The notes under the pieces: generated by a model
The model's database searches: none
What the model saw: the letters and a program-made list of their open reading frames with translations, nothing else
What the model was told of the DNA's origin: nothing
Program-made: the position numbers and the translations under genes
Shown: positions 27,273 through 36,127 of the stretch, piece by piece
How positions within the stretch are numbered: the first letter of the stretch is position 1
Layout of the letters: the number at the start of each line of letters is the position of its first letter
Assembly (NCBI GenBank): GCA_947479475.1
Contig: CANJZW010000004.1
Coordinates: 32,963 to 96,962 of the forward strand
DNA: 64,000 nt
Source of the DNA: Chthoniobacteraceae bacterium
Lineage (GTDB): Bacteria; Verrucomicrobiota; Verrucomicrobiia; Chthoniobacterales; Chthoniobacteraceae
Reading direction: 5' to 3'

Positions 27273-28300
27273 AAGCCGTCGTGAAAACGCGCCCGGAGCC
27301 GGGCAATGTCGAATACATCGAAATGACGGATCCGCAGGCCGCGCCGGGGCAGGTGGTCATCGAGATTCGCAATGCGGGCGTGTGCGGCACGGACATCCAC
27401 ATTTTCAAAAGCGAGTATGTCATCAAGCCGCCGGTGATTCTCGGTCATGAGGTTTGCGGCACCATCGTGGAGACCGGCGCTGGCGTGACGCGCTGGAAGG
27501 TGGGCGACCGCGTTACGGTGAATCCTTCCGCAGGCCGACTCTGCGGGAAATGCCGCTATTGTCAGATCGGCGCGCCCTTCATGTGCATTGACCGGGCGGC
27601 GGTGGGCAGCGGCATGAATGGCGGCTTCGCGAAGTATCTCAACGTGCGGCAGGAGATCGTGCTGCCGCTGCCGGAGAGCCTCGATTTTGAAACGGGTGCG
27701 CTGTGCGAGCCCTTCGCTTGCGCGGTACAGGCTGTGCTGGAGTTGACGACTATCCGTCCGGGTGAAGTGGTCGCCGTGTCCGGCCCCGGCCCCATCGGAC
27801 TGATGTGTGCGATGCTAGCGAAGGCCTATGGAGCACGCGTGGTGCTGCTCGGCACGGCGAAAGACGCAGGCCGCATGGAGCTGAGCAAAACGCTCGGCAT
27901 CGATGTGACCGTCAATGTGGAGGAAGGCCACGCGCTGGACACGGTGAAGGACCTCACTCACGGCTACGGCGCGGATGTGGTGCTGGAATGCGCGGGCGCT
28001 CCCGCCTCCGCCGCGATGTGTCTCGACCTCGTGCGCAAGATGGGCCGCTACACGCAGGTGGGTATCTTCGGCGCACCGTTTCAGATCGAGTTGGACAAGG
28101 TCATCCTCAAGCAACTGCACTTCCAGGGTTCCATCTGCCACTCGTGGCAGACGTGGGACACCACGCTGCGCCTGCTCGGCGATGGCATGTTTGATTTGCG
28201 ACCGCTCATCTCGAATCGTCTGCCGCTCAGTCGCTGGGAAGAGGCTTTCCAGGGCGTCATCAACAAGAACGAAACCAAGGTCCTGCTGCAACCCGAGTGA
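27269..28300 (+). CDS. Zinc-dependent alcohol (polyol/sugar) dehydrogenase
   Basis: Overlaps the lyase gene by ATGA. The 343-residue medium-chain dehydrogenase has catalytic zinc ligands Cys39 (GVCGTDIH) and His60-Glu61 (LGHEV), a four-cysteine structural zinc site at 92, 95, 98 and 106 (LCGKCRYCQIGAPFMC) and a Rossmann nucleotide site GPGPIGLMCA near 172. This matches the sorbitol/threonine dehydrogenase branch. In this cassette it probably oxidises a hydroxyl of an imported sugar or sugar acid ahead of the lyase and kinase. The true substrate cannot be read from sequence. Confidence 0.88.
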   Translation: MKAVVKTRPEPGNVEYIEMTDPQAAPGQVVIEIRNAGVCGTDIHIFKSEYVIKPPVILGHEVCGTIVETGAGVTRWKVGDRVTVNPSAGRLCGKCRYCQIGAPFMCIDRAAVGSGMNGGFAKYLNVRQEIVLPLPESLDFETGALCEPFACAVQAVLELTTIRPGEVVAVSGPGPIGLMCAMLAKAYGARVVLLGTAKDAGRMELSKTLGIDVTVNVEEGHALDTVKDLTHGYGADVVLECAGAPASAAMCLDLVRKMGRYTQVGIFGAPFQIELDKVILKQLHFQGSICHSWQTWDTTLRLLGDGMFDLRPLISNRLPLSRWEEAFQGVINKNETKVLLQPE

Positions 28301-29631
28301 AGCCCATGCCATCTGACGAAACATCTCCCACGCCGCCGAAGTCGCCGCGTCTCCTCCGGGTGCAAATCACCTCGCTGGTGCTGCTCGTGCTCATCGGCGT
28401 GATCAACTACATCGACCGCGCCACGCTCGCGATTGCGAATCCGCTCATCCGCGAGGAGCTGGGCCTGTCCGTGGCCGACATGGGGCTGCTGCTCTCCGCC
28501 TTCCTCGGTGCGTATGCGCTCGCGCAGTTGCCTGCCGGCCTGATCGTGGACCGCTTTGGGCCGCGGCTCGTGCTCTCGCTCAGCCTGGCCATCTGGTCGC
28601 TGGCGCAGATGGTGGGCGGGTTCGTGCGCGGGTTTGGGCAGTTCTTTGCCACCCGTGCGGCGCTCGGCATTGGCGAGGCACCGCAGTTCCCCGCGAACGT
28701 GCGGGTGGTGTGCGACTGGTTTGGCAAAGGCGAGCGCGGCTTCGCCACTGGCGTGTGGAACTGCTCCTCCACCCTCGGCACGGCCATCTCCGCGCCGCTG
28801 CTCACCTTCCTCATGCTCAGCTTAGGGTGGCGGGCCATGTTTATCATCATGGGCGCGGTCGGACTCGTGGTTGCAGCCACGTTTTACGCGCTGTATCGAA
28901 ATCCCGCCCAGGTTGACCTCACCGAGGACGAAAAGCGTTACCTCGCCGATGGCGAAACGCCCACGGTGCGCCAACCCATCACGCTCCGTGAATGGACGCA
29001 TCTTTTCCGCTTTCGCACGACGTGGGGCATGATCTTCGGCTTCTCCGGCACGGTGTATCTGCTGTGGATTTACAACGCGTGGCTGCCGAGCTACCTGCAA
29101 ATGGAGCGACACTTCACCATCGCAAAGACGGGCTGGGTGGCCGCGATTCCATTCGTGTTCGGCGTCTTTGGCAGCCTGTGCGGTGGTCACCTCTGCGACT
29201 ATCTCGTGAGACGCGGCGTGTCGCCCATGCTGAGTCGCAAGGGACCGATGGTCATCGCGCTGCTCGGCGGCTCGGTGTTCACCGCGCTCGCCGCCATCAC
29301 GCCGGGGAATGTGCTCGCCATCGGTTTCATCGCCGCCGCCATGTTCCTGCTCTACATCGCCAGCAGCGCCGCGTGGGCCATGGCTCCGGTCGCCGCGCCA
29401 GGGAACAGCACCGCCTCGCTCGGTGCGGTGCAAAACTTTGGCGGTTACTGCGGTGGCACGCTCGCCCCCGCGCTCACTGGTTTCATCGTGCAAAAGACCA
29501 CCAGCTTCGCGCCCGCCCTGCAGACTGGCGCAGCCATCGGCATCGTCACCGCGTTGCTCTACTTCGTGCTCGTCCGCGAGCCCATCACTCCACGGGCAAC
29601 CCAGCCAGCGGACACTGATGTGACCTTATGA
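28297..29631 (+). CDS. MFS transporter, ACS-like (sugar-acid permease)
   Basis: The frame opens with GTG at 28297 inside the previous stop (GTGA); an ATG at 28306 is an equally good start three codons later. The 444-residue product has twelve predicted helices and the ACS-family hallmarks NYIDRATLAIANPLI in helix 1 and GLIVDRFGPR in the 2-3 loop, with RAALGIGEAPQFPANV in helix 4. ACS permeases carry hexuronates, glucarate, galactonate and related anions, which fits uptake of an acidic sugar released by the exported enzymes of this locus. It shares the helix-1 and loop pattern with the permease at the left edge, but the two are not close copies. Confidence 0.88.
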   Translation: MKPMPSDETSPTPPKSPRLLRVQITSLVLLVLIGVINYIDRATLAIANPLIREELGLSVADMGLLLSAFLGAYALAQLPAGLIVDRFGPRLVLSLSLAIWSLAQMVGGFVRGFGQFFATRAALGIGEAPQFPANVRVVCDWFGKGERGFATGVWNCSSTLGTAISAPLLTFLMLSLGWRAMFIIMGAVGLVVAATFYALYRNPAQVDLTEDEKRYLADGETPTVRQPITLREWTHLFRFRTTWGMIFGFSGTVYLLWIYNAWLPSYLQMERHFTIAKTGWVAAIPFVFGVFGSLCGGHLCDYLVRRGVSPMLSRKGPMVIALLGGSVFTALAAITPGNVLAIGFIAAAMFLLYIASSAAWAMAPVAAPGNSTASLGAVQNFGGYCGGTLAPALTGFIVQKTTSFAPALQTGAAIGIVTALLYFVLVREPITPRATQPADTDVTL

Positions 29632-30557
29632 GCGCAGCATCGCGACTCGCCATCGGCATCGACCTTGGCGGCACTCACATTAAAGCAGCCCTGTTGGAGC
29701 GTGACACAGGCACGCTGGTGCAGACGTCGTCCCAACCCACTCTGGATGGCGAGTGGCGTGGCTCCCAGCCCTTGTTCGCCCATCGTGTGCGCGATCTCGT
29801 GCATGAACTGGAAGCCACAGCGGGCTGCGGGCCATTGCCAGTTGGCCTGTGCGCTCCCGGCTTGGCCCACCGCAGTGGCCGCTACATCGACTGGATGCCA
29901 GGCCGCATGCATGGATTGGAAAAATTGGACTGGCTCGCTTTTTTAGCGCGTGAAGTGCGCGTGCTGAATGATGCCCACGCCGCCCTGCTCGGTGAAGAAT
30001 GGGTCGGCAGCGCTCGGGGCTGTCAGGATGTCATCATGCTGACCCTGGGCACGGCGGTGGGTGGAGCCATTCTCAGCGGTGGCAGACTCATCCGAGGCCA
30101 CATCGGGCGTGGTGGACATTTGGGACACATTTCCATCCAAGCAGACGGCGAACTTGATGCCTTTCAGACCCCGGGGAGTTTAGTCTCCTACCTGGGAAAT
30201 CAAAGCCTGCTCCAGCGCACCCAGGGTCGCTACGAAAGCAGCCATGCCCTCGTCGCCGCAGCGATCTCCGGTGAGGCGGATGCCCAGATCATCTGGGATG
30301 CCTCCGTCCGTCGTTTGGCTGTGGCCGTGGCGTCTTTGATCAATGTGCTCGATCCCGAACTGGTGATCTTGGGCGGCGGAATCTCCGCCGGAGCGGGCGA
30401 TGCCCTTCTCAAGCCACTGCAAAGCTACCTCGACCAATTCGAATGGCGCCCCGGCGGTCACCAGGTCCGGTTGACGCTCGCGAGTGCCGGCGAGTGGGCT
30501 GGGGCCTATGGCAGCGTGCGCGAGATCGAACGCCGCCAACTCGAAACACAACGCTGA
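29628..30557 (+). CDS. ROK-family sugar kinase
   Basis: Overlaps the permease gene by ATGA, completing a four-gene translationally coupled cassette from 26367. The 309-residue protein starts with the phosphate-1 motif GIDLGGTHIKAALLE and has VLNDAHAALLGE, LGTAVGGAIL and ILGGGISAGAG, as in ROK kinases. There is no N-terminal DNA-binding domain, so it is not a repressor. The zinc-binding cysteine cluster that usually follows the GH motif in ROK proteins is missing: the region reads GGHLGHISIQADGELDAF. It probably phosphorylates the imported sugar; glucokinase, ManNAc kinase and fructokinase are all within this family. Confidence 0.87.
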   Translation: MSAASRLAIGIDLGGTHIKAALLERDTGTLVQTSSQPTLDGEWRGSQPLFAHRVRDLVHELEATAGCGPLPVGLCAPGLAHRSGRYIDWMPGRMHGLEKLDWLAFLAREVRVLNDAHAALLGEEWVGSARGCQDVIMLTLGTAVGGAILSGGRLIRGHIGRGGHLGHISIQADGELDAFQTPGSLVSYLGNQSLLQRTQGRYESSHALVAAAISGEADAQIIWDASVRRLAVAVASLINVLDPELVILGGGISAGAGDALLKPLQSYLDQFEWRPGGHQVRLTLASAGEWAGAYGSVREIERRQLETQR

Positions 30558-30589
30558 TTTTTAAACACCGGAATGTCGCAGAAACAACC

Positions 30590-32188
30590 ATGAAGACCCT
30601 CACCCCATTTTTCTGTCTCTCATTCTTTTGTCTTCTCATCACGGCATTGCCCGCTGCGGATGCTGCCATAGACCTGCTCAGCATCCGCGGCCTGCCGCGT
30701 GTCCTCTACAACAACGACAGCGATGATCTGAAGTGGTCCGGCTATCCCGAGCATCATGCTGCGCTGTGGGTTCCGGCGGGAGAAGCGCTGCCCCTTCATT
30801 GTGCCGGTTCGCCGGAGGACTACCTCGCGCGGCGCATCGCGCCCTTGGCAAAGACCAGCGTCACCGGCTTGTCTTACTGCGGCAACTTCGGCGCTCCGGT
30901 CTGGGAACTTCAGCAGGGCAGGTTTGCCTCGCTCGGCGACGATCCGCTGAAGCCCATCGCGGCCTTTTGGAAGCAGGAAGGACGGACGTTCTTTTTCTCG
31001 GTGCGCATGAACGAAAAGCATCAGGCCTACTTCAACTGGGCACATCTGTGGGACGACTTCCGGCGCACGCATCGGCATTGGTTTCTCAAGCCGCCGTCGG
31101 ATGCCGAGTGGAAGAACGAGTTCCTCCCCTGGCTGAATGACCCGGCCAAACCAGGCCCCAAAGACATGTGGGCAAAAGTCAAAACACAGCCTGAGGCTCT
31201 GCGCGCCGGACCGAACCGCGAACAGAACGGCGAAGCGCTTCTTTATGACTACTCCAAGGCGGAAGTCCGCAGCCACTATCTCTACATCGTGCTCGAGGCC
31301 TGCCGACGCTATGACCTCGACGGTGTGGAGCTGGACTGGCTGCGCTATCCGAAGTTCTTCCGCGATGGCGAGGTCAACGCCGCCGTGCTCACGGAGTTCG
31401 TCCGCGAAGTGCGCACCATTCTCGATGTAGCCGCGAAACGTCGCGGGCACGCGCTGCGCCTCGTCACCCGCGTCCCCGATGCCGCCGCCCGCGCGAAGGA
31501 ACTCGGTCTCGATGTGGAAGCCTGGCTGAAGGCCGGATGGATCGACGCCGTCATCGCCGGCAACGGCTTCACCTTTGGCTCAAACCCACTCGATCAGGGG
31601 GTCACCCTCGCCCACCAGCATCGCGTGCCAGTCTATGAAGTGATCGAGCGGATGCCGCGCGGCTTCGCCCGCTACGGCTCGCCGGAGACGTTGCGAGCCG
31701 CCGCCGCCACGCTCTGGGCGCGCGGTGCGGACGGTCTTTACACCTTCAACTTCTACAACACGTCCGAATACCCGCTCCTCGCCGAGCTATCGGACCCAGC
31801 GCATCTCGCCCTCCTACCGAAGGAATTCTTCGCCGATGCGTGCAGCGTTACCAACAACTCCACCGTGAGCGAGACGCCTCTGCCATTGACCATGAAGGCC
31901 AGCACGCCCGCCACCACGCGCTTGTTCATTGCGGATGATCCAGCCGTGGCCAGGGAAACCAGCCTCGAAATTGTTTTCAAAGCCGAAGGCGAGTTCGAGC
32001 CACCCGCGACCACACTCAACGGTCAGCTGCTCCACGAGCTGAAATCCACGCGCAGCAAATCCGACCTCACGCTCACCCTTTCATCCACCGCTTTGAAACA
32101 AGCCCTCAAGCCTGGCTCCAACGACTTCAGCTTCACCTCACCAGCCAGTGTCACACTCACCTCTTTGAGCGTGCGCGTGGTGCCGTGA
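30590..32188 (+). CDS. GHL10/DUF187-type glycoside hydrolase-like protein, copy 2
   Basis: Start 30590 gives a signal peptide (FFCLSFFCLLITALPAADA); the frame continues upstream to 30443 only through the ROK gene. The 532-residue product is a close paralogue of 16538-18142: same SIRGLPRVLYNNDSDDLKW opening, same barrel core YDLDGVELDWLRYPKFF, same tail SLSVRVVP, and long stretches of nearly identical DNA in the second half. The 24-base spacer after it is also nearly the same as that after copy 1, which shows that gene, spacer and following SUMF1-sialidase were duplicated as a block. Confidence 0.82.
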   Translation: MKTLTPFFCLSFFCLLITALPAADAAIDLLSIRGLPRVLYNNDSDDLKWSGYPEHHAALWVPAGEALPLHCAGSPEDYLARRIAPLAKTSVTGLSYCGNFGAPVWELQQGRFASLGDDPLKPIAAFWKQEGRTFFFSVRMNEKHQAYFNWAHLWDDFRRTHRHWFLKPPSDAEWKNEFLPWLNDPAKPGPKDMWAKVKTQPEALRAGPNREQNGEALLYDYSKAEVRSHYLYIVLEACRRYDLDGVELDWLRYPKFFRDGEVNAAVLTEFVREVRTILDVAAKRRGHALRLVTRVPDAAARAKELGLDVEAWLKAGWIDAVIAGNGFTFGSNPLDQGVTLAHQHRVPVYEVIERMPRGFARYGSPETLRAAAATLWARGADGLYTFNFYNTSEYPLLAELSDPAHLALLPKEFFADACSVTNNSTVSETPLPLTMKASTPATTRLFIADDPAVARETSLEIVFKAEGEFEPPATTLNGQLLHELKSTRSKSDLTLTLSSTALKQALKPGSNDFSFTSPASVTLTSLSVRVVP

Positions 32189-32212
32189 ACCAGATGACCT
32201 GAAACGAACCTC

Positions 32213-34345
32213 ATGAAACGCATCCACCTCTTCCTCACCTCTCTGACCCTTTCCGTGTCTTCGGTGTATACCGTGGGCCGAAGCACCGAGCCCGTCACCA
32301 ACTCCATCGGCATAAAAATCGTGCGCATCGAGGCGGGCACGTTCACGATGGGCCAGGATGGTCCGCCGTTGGAGGATTACCTGCGTCAGAAGCGGTTTGG
32401 AGAGATGCACAAGGACATTAACCGGATCGATTTTGATGAGAAACCAGCGCACAAGGTCACGATCACGCAGCCGTTTCTCATCGGAGTCACTGAGGTGACG
32501 GTGGCCCAATTTCGGCGGTTCGATCCCAAGTTTAAAATCGAAGATCCCAAGTCGAAGCGAGCGGATGATGATGCAGCGAGCGGTGTCACGTGGGAGAAGG
32601 CGGTGGCCTTTTGCGAGTGGCTCTCAAAGAAGGAGGGTAAGACTTATCGTCTGCCGACGGAGGCGGAATGGGAGTATGCGTGCCGTGCGGGTGCGGAGAC
32701 GTTGTACCACACGGGCGATACGCTACCGGATCGTCATCAGAAATGGTTCGGAGAGGAAAACCTGCGCGGCGTTTATTTTCCGCCGGGACCGATGCCGCGT
32801 GAATACGAATGGCGGAATGTTGGGGGGGCGGCTGCTAAGTTAAAACAAGGGCAAATCATTGGCCTGGATCATCCGGAGTCCGAGTCCGAGTCCAGAGCCG
32901 GTGGCGCGGGTGCTCTGCGAGTGGCCCAAAAAAAGCCCAATGCCTGGGGGCTGCACGATATGCACGGCAACGTGGCCGAGTGGTGCAGCGATTGGTATGG
33001 GCCGTATGAGGGCGGAACACAGACGGATCCCCTTGGGCGCGCCGATGGCGATTGCCGGGTGTTTCGGGGTGGGTTTCATTCCTCCATGATCCGCTTCCTG
33101 CGCTCGGCAAATCGCGGTTCGTGGGTAACGAACTCTGCAAGCGAACGCATCGGCTTCCGAGTGGTGTTAGGAGAGTTGCCGAAAGGAAACCATCTACCGG
33201 TGGCCCCGCCGCCGTTGAATGCACAGAACGTGAACCAGACAGTACCAAACATCACACCGCAGGCAGGAGGCGTGCCGTTTTTCGAAGGTCCGAAGCCCTT
33301 CGTGCGCATCCCCGAAGGTGCAATGGGTCCGGTATTCATCAGCCAGAATCACAGCCCTTCCATCACCGAATGTCCGAATGGTGATTTGCTTGCCGTCTGG
33401 TTCTCCACCATGGGCGAGACCGACCTCACCACCTCCAACGCCGGCTCGCGACTGCGTTTCGGTTCTGGGGAATGGGAACCCGCCTCGCCATTCTGGGATG
33501 CGATGGACGTGAACGATCACGCGCCCAAAATCTGGTGGGACAGCGACCGTACCATTTTCCATATCGTCGAAGGCCGACAGCACGGCGACATCTTGATCCG
33601 CCGTTCCGCTGACAATGGAGTGACTTGGTCGAAGGCCGAAGTGATGCGCGCACGAGGAGAATCGGCCGGCAACCCCATCCGGACCAAACAAGGCGTCATC
33701 GCAATCCCGTTCGATTTCTCGGGGCTTTCGATTAGCCGCGACAACGGCAAGACATGGTGTGAAACCGGACGCGATCGGCGAGGGGCAGATGACATTCGAC
33801 CCGGAGGCAAAGGCCCGTTTATTGCTGGAATTCATTCGCCTATCGTCGAACTCGCCGACGGACGTCTCATGGCCTATGCCCGCCTTTCGGCGGAGGAGCC
33901 CGCGCAAAAGCGTTTCAACCTCAAGATGCCGGTTAGCTACTCCATCGACCTAGGCGAAACATGGCAATGGGAAGTCAGCGAGTTCCCCATCGTGAGCAAC
34001 ACGCAGCGGCCCGCGATGCTGCGGCTTAAAGAGGGTGCCTTCCTCCTTTGCTCCTTCACTGACGAGGCGCGTAAGCCAAAGAACGAACGAGCCGGACTTG
34101 CTTTCAAATGCAGTGGAGGCGACTACACCGGCATCGGCCTCTATGCCGCCGTGAGCTACGACGAGGGCAAAACCTGGCCCGACCGCCGGCTCGTCGCCAA
34201 GGATGGCGTCACCCACGCGGACATCAACGGCTACCTCGCCATGACTCAGACGCGCGATGGGCGCATCCAACTCATCACAAGCAAGGATCATTACGTCTTC
34301 AACCTCGCGTGGATCAAAGCCCTCCCGCCTGAACCGAAAAAGTGA
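32213..34345 (+). CDS. SUMF1-sialidase fusion protein (type A)
   Basis: A 710-residue secreted protein (signal MKRIHLFLTSLTLSVSSVYT). SUMF1 domain: [48 protein letters not shown], with the cysteine-less [18 protein letters not shown]. Propeller: [15 protein letters not shown] (RIP kept), [40 protein letters not shown] and SYDEGKTW. It is in the same place relative to a GHL10-type gene as the copy at 18158, yet its sequence type matches 20332, so one member was lost or replaced after duplication. The ATG used at 18158 is ACG here, and translation starts three codons further in. Confidence 0.88.
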   Translation: MKRIHLFLTSLTLSVSSVYTVGRSTEPVTNSIGIKIVRIEAGTFTMGQDGPPLEDYLRQKRFGEMHKDINRIDFDEKPAHKVTITQPFLIGVTEVTVAQFRRFDPKFKIEDPKSKRADDDAASGVTWEKAVAFCEWLSKKEGKTYRLPTEAEWEYACRAGAETLYHTGDTLPDRHQKWFGEENLRGVYFPPGPMPREYEWRNVGGAAAKLKQGQIIGLDHPESESESRAGGAGALRVAQKKPNAWGLHDMHGNVAEWCSDWYGPYEGGTQTDPLGRADGDCRVFRGGFHSSMIRFLRSANRGSWVTNSASERIGFRVVLGELPKGNHLPVAPPPLNAQNVNQTVPNITPQAGGVPFFEGPKPFVRIPEGAMGPVFISQNHSPSITECPNGDLLAVWFSTMGETDLTTSNAGSRLRFGSGEWEPASPFWDAMDVNDHAPKIWWDSDRTIFHIVEGRQHGDILIRRSADNGVTWSKAEVMRARGESAGNPIRTKQGVIAIPFDFSGLSISRDNGKTWCETGRDRRGADDIRPGGKGPFIAGIHSPIVELADGRLMAYARLSAEEPAQKRFNLKMPVSYSIDLGETWQWEVSEFPIVSNTQRPAMLRLKEGAFLLCSFTDEARKPKNERAGLAFKCSGGDYTGIGLYAAVSYDEGKTWPDRRLVAKDGVTHADINGYLAMTQTRDGRIQLITSKDHYVFNLAWIKALPPEPKK

Positions 34346-34359
34346 TTCCCTACGAAGCC

Positions 34360-36108
34360 ATGAAACCCAGCTTTGCCCTCTTGGCGGCGCTGCTGCTCGC
34401 GCCGCTGGCCGCGCACGCCGAAACCGTCGAAGTCGTCCAGTCCGGAAAGGCCGTGAATCTGTTTCCCACCGATCCGGGCTACGCCTTTGAAACGAAAGAC
34501 GCCCAGCTTCTTCTCAAGGGCGACGGGCTGATCTTTTTCGCCAAAGCCAAGTTGGGCGGCCAGTTCACGCTCAAAGCCCGGCTTGCGATTGAAAAGGCCG
34601 GCGGCGTGAAGCCGGCCCTCATTTTTAACGGAGTGGACAATTTCGCGTTCTACGGTGGGAGGATTCTGCTGGATGGGCTCCATGTTTTTGCCCCTCCAAT
34701 GAGGAAACAAGTTCCGTGGAATTCCAAAGCCCCTGCCTCGGTCGCCGCAGGAAAAGCGTTTGATTTGGAAATCCGTCGTTGGAAATCGGGCGACGGCACA
34801 GCCTCGCTTTTGATCACGATCGATGGCGAAAAGAGCCTCGAAATTCCCGATTTGGCCGCAGAAATCGAGAGCTTTGCGCTGAGGCCCGGGCAGGCCCTGC
34901 TGCGCATTCAATCGATGACGTTGGAAGGGGATGTTGTGGGCGGTGAGTTGGCGGCCAACAGTGCGAAAGATGCGGCCACCAAGCTGGAATCTTGGAAGAC
35001 CCAGCAGGCGACCTTGAAGTGGCTTGATATCTCCGGCGAAACGAACCGCCACGTCTTTGTGGCCCAAGGCACGAAAGAAATCCCATGCGGGCAGCCCACG
35101 ACGGTTCTTATGGGGGATCACAAGACGATGTTTGCTGTGTGGACAAAAGGTCACGGTGCAGGATGCGGGCCCATGGCGCGCAGTGATGACGGCGGCCTGA
35201 CCTGGAACCGGCTCGACGACTCGCTTCCTCCCAACTACGCCAACCACCAGAACTGCCCGTCTCTTTACCGTTTGGTGGATCCACAAGGCAAGGAGCGCCT
35301 CTGGGTCTTCAGCGCGTTGTCGTCCAAAGCTCCAGAAAATTCCCCCAACAAAAGAGGCTGGATTCCGCGCCTCCTGAGCGAGGATGGCGGAAAAACATGG
35401 ACGGAAGAAATGCCCTTGAGTCCTCGCGGGGATTCCCGGTTCCGAAACGTTATGGCCTTTTCCAGCATCGTCCGCTTGAAGGACGGTTCCTTCCTGGGAG
35501 TGTTTCACCGGGGCAAGGATCCCGCCAAGAACCAGAACGATCTGGAGGTTGTTCAGTCGATTAGCCGTGATGGTGGGTTCACATGGTCCGATCCCGAGGT
35601 GATGGCTTATGTCAAAGGTAAGGATCTCTGCGAACCGTATATGTTCCGTTCTCCAGAGGGGAACGAGCTTTGCACCCTCATTCGGGACAACCAGCGAACT
35701 GGAACCAGCATGGTGACGTTTAGCGAGAATGAAGGTAAAACGTGGAGCACTCCCGTGGATACCCCGTGGGGCCTGACCGGTGACCGTCACCAAGGGATAC
35801 AACTGCCAGATGGACGCCTCGTCATCGTATTCCGAGATTTTGCTCCGGGATCGCCATCACACACCAAGTTTGTCGCCTGGATCGGCACCTATGACGACAT
35901 CAAGCAAGTGCGCGCCGGCCAGTATCATGTCAAACTGCTGCACTTCTACTCAGATTGTGGTTACCCTGGCATCCATCAACTCCCGGATGGAACGATTGTT
36001 GCCACCACCTACGGCAAGTACTGGAACGATGACCGCAAATATTCGGTCGTCAGCGCGCGCTTCAAGTTGAGCGAGATTGAGGCGCTGTCCGCGAAGCAAC
36101 TGAAATGA
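34360..36108 (+). CDS. Sialidase-fold secreted protein with an N-terminal beta-sandwich
   Basis: ATG 34360 opens on a signal peptide (MKPSFALLAALLLAPLAAHA); a GTG at 34342 inside the previous stop would add six residues. Residues about 25-185 form a beta-sandwich domain (VEVVQSGKAVNLFPTDPG, LLITIDGEKSLEIPD). Residues about 225-580 form a BNR propeller: GQPTTVLMGDHKTMFAVW, Asp boxes SDDGGLTW, SEDGGKTW and [27 protein letters not shown]. It is the full-length equivalent of the second half of the fusion at 9163. Exo-glycosidase activity is likely from the fold; the cleaved sugar is unknown. Confidence 0.83.
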   Translation: MKPSFALLAALLLAPLAAHAETVEVVQSGKAVNLFPTDPGYAFETKDAQLLLKGDGLIFFAKAKLGGQFTLKARLAIEKAGGVKPALIFNGVDNFAFYGGRILLDGLHVFAPPMRKQVPWNSKAPASVAAGKAFDLEIRRWKSGDGTASLLITIDGEKSLEIPDLAAEIESFALRPGQALLRIQSMTLEGDVVGGELAANSAKDAATKLESWKTQQATLKWLDISGETNRHVFVAQGTKEIPCGQPTTVLMGDHKTMFAVWTKGHGAGCGPMARSDDGGLTWNRLDDSLPPNYANHQNCPSLYRLVDPQGKERLWVFSALSSKAPENSPNKRGWIPRLLSEDGGKTWTEEMPLSPRGDSRFRNVMAFSSIVRLKDGSFLGVFHRGKDPAKNQNDLEVVQSISRDGGFTWSDPEVMAYVKGKDLCEPYMFRSPEGNELCTLIRDNQRTGTSMVTFSENEGKTWSTPVDTPWGLTGDRHQGIQLPDGRLVIVFRDFAPGSPSHTKFVAWIGTYDDIKQVRAGQYHVKLLHFYSDCGYPGIHQLPDGTIVATTYGKYWNDDRKYSVVSARFKLSEIEALSAKQLK

Positions 36109-36127
36109 TCCAAAAAAAGATCTTACA

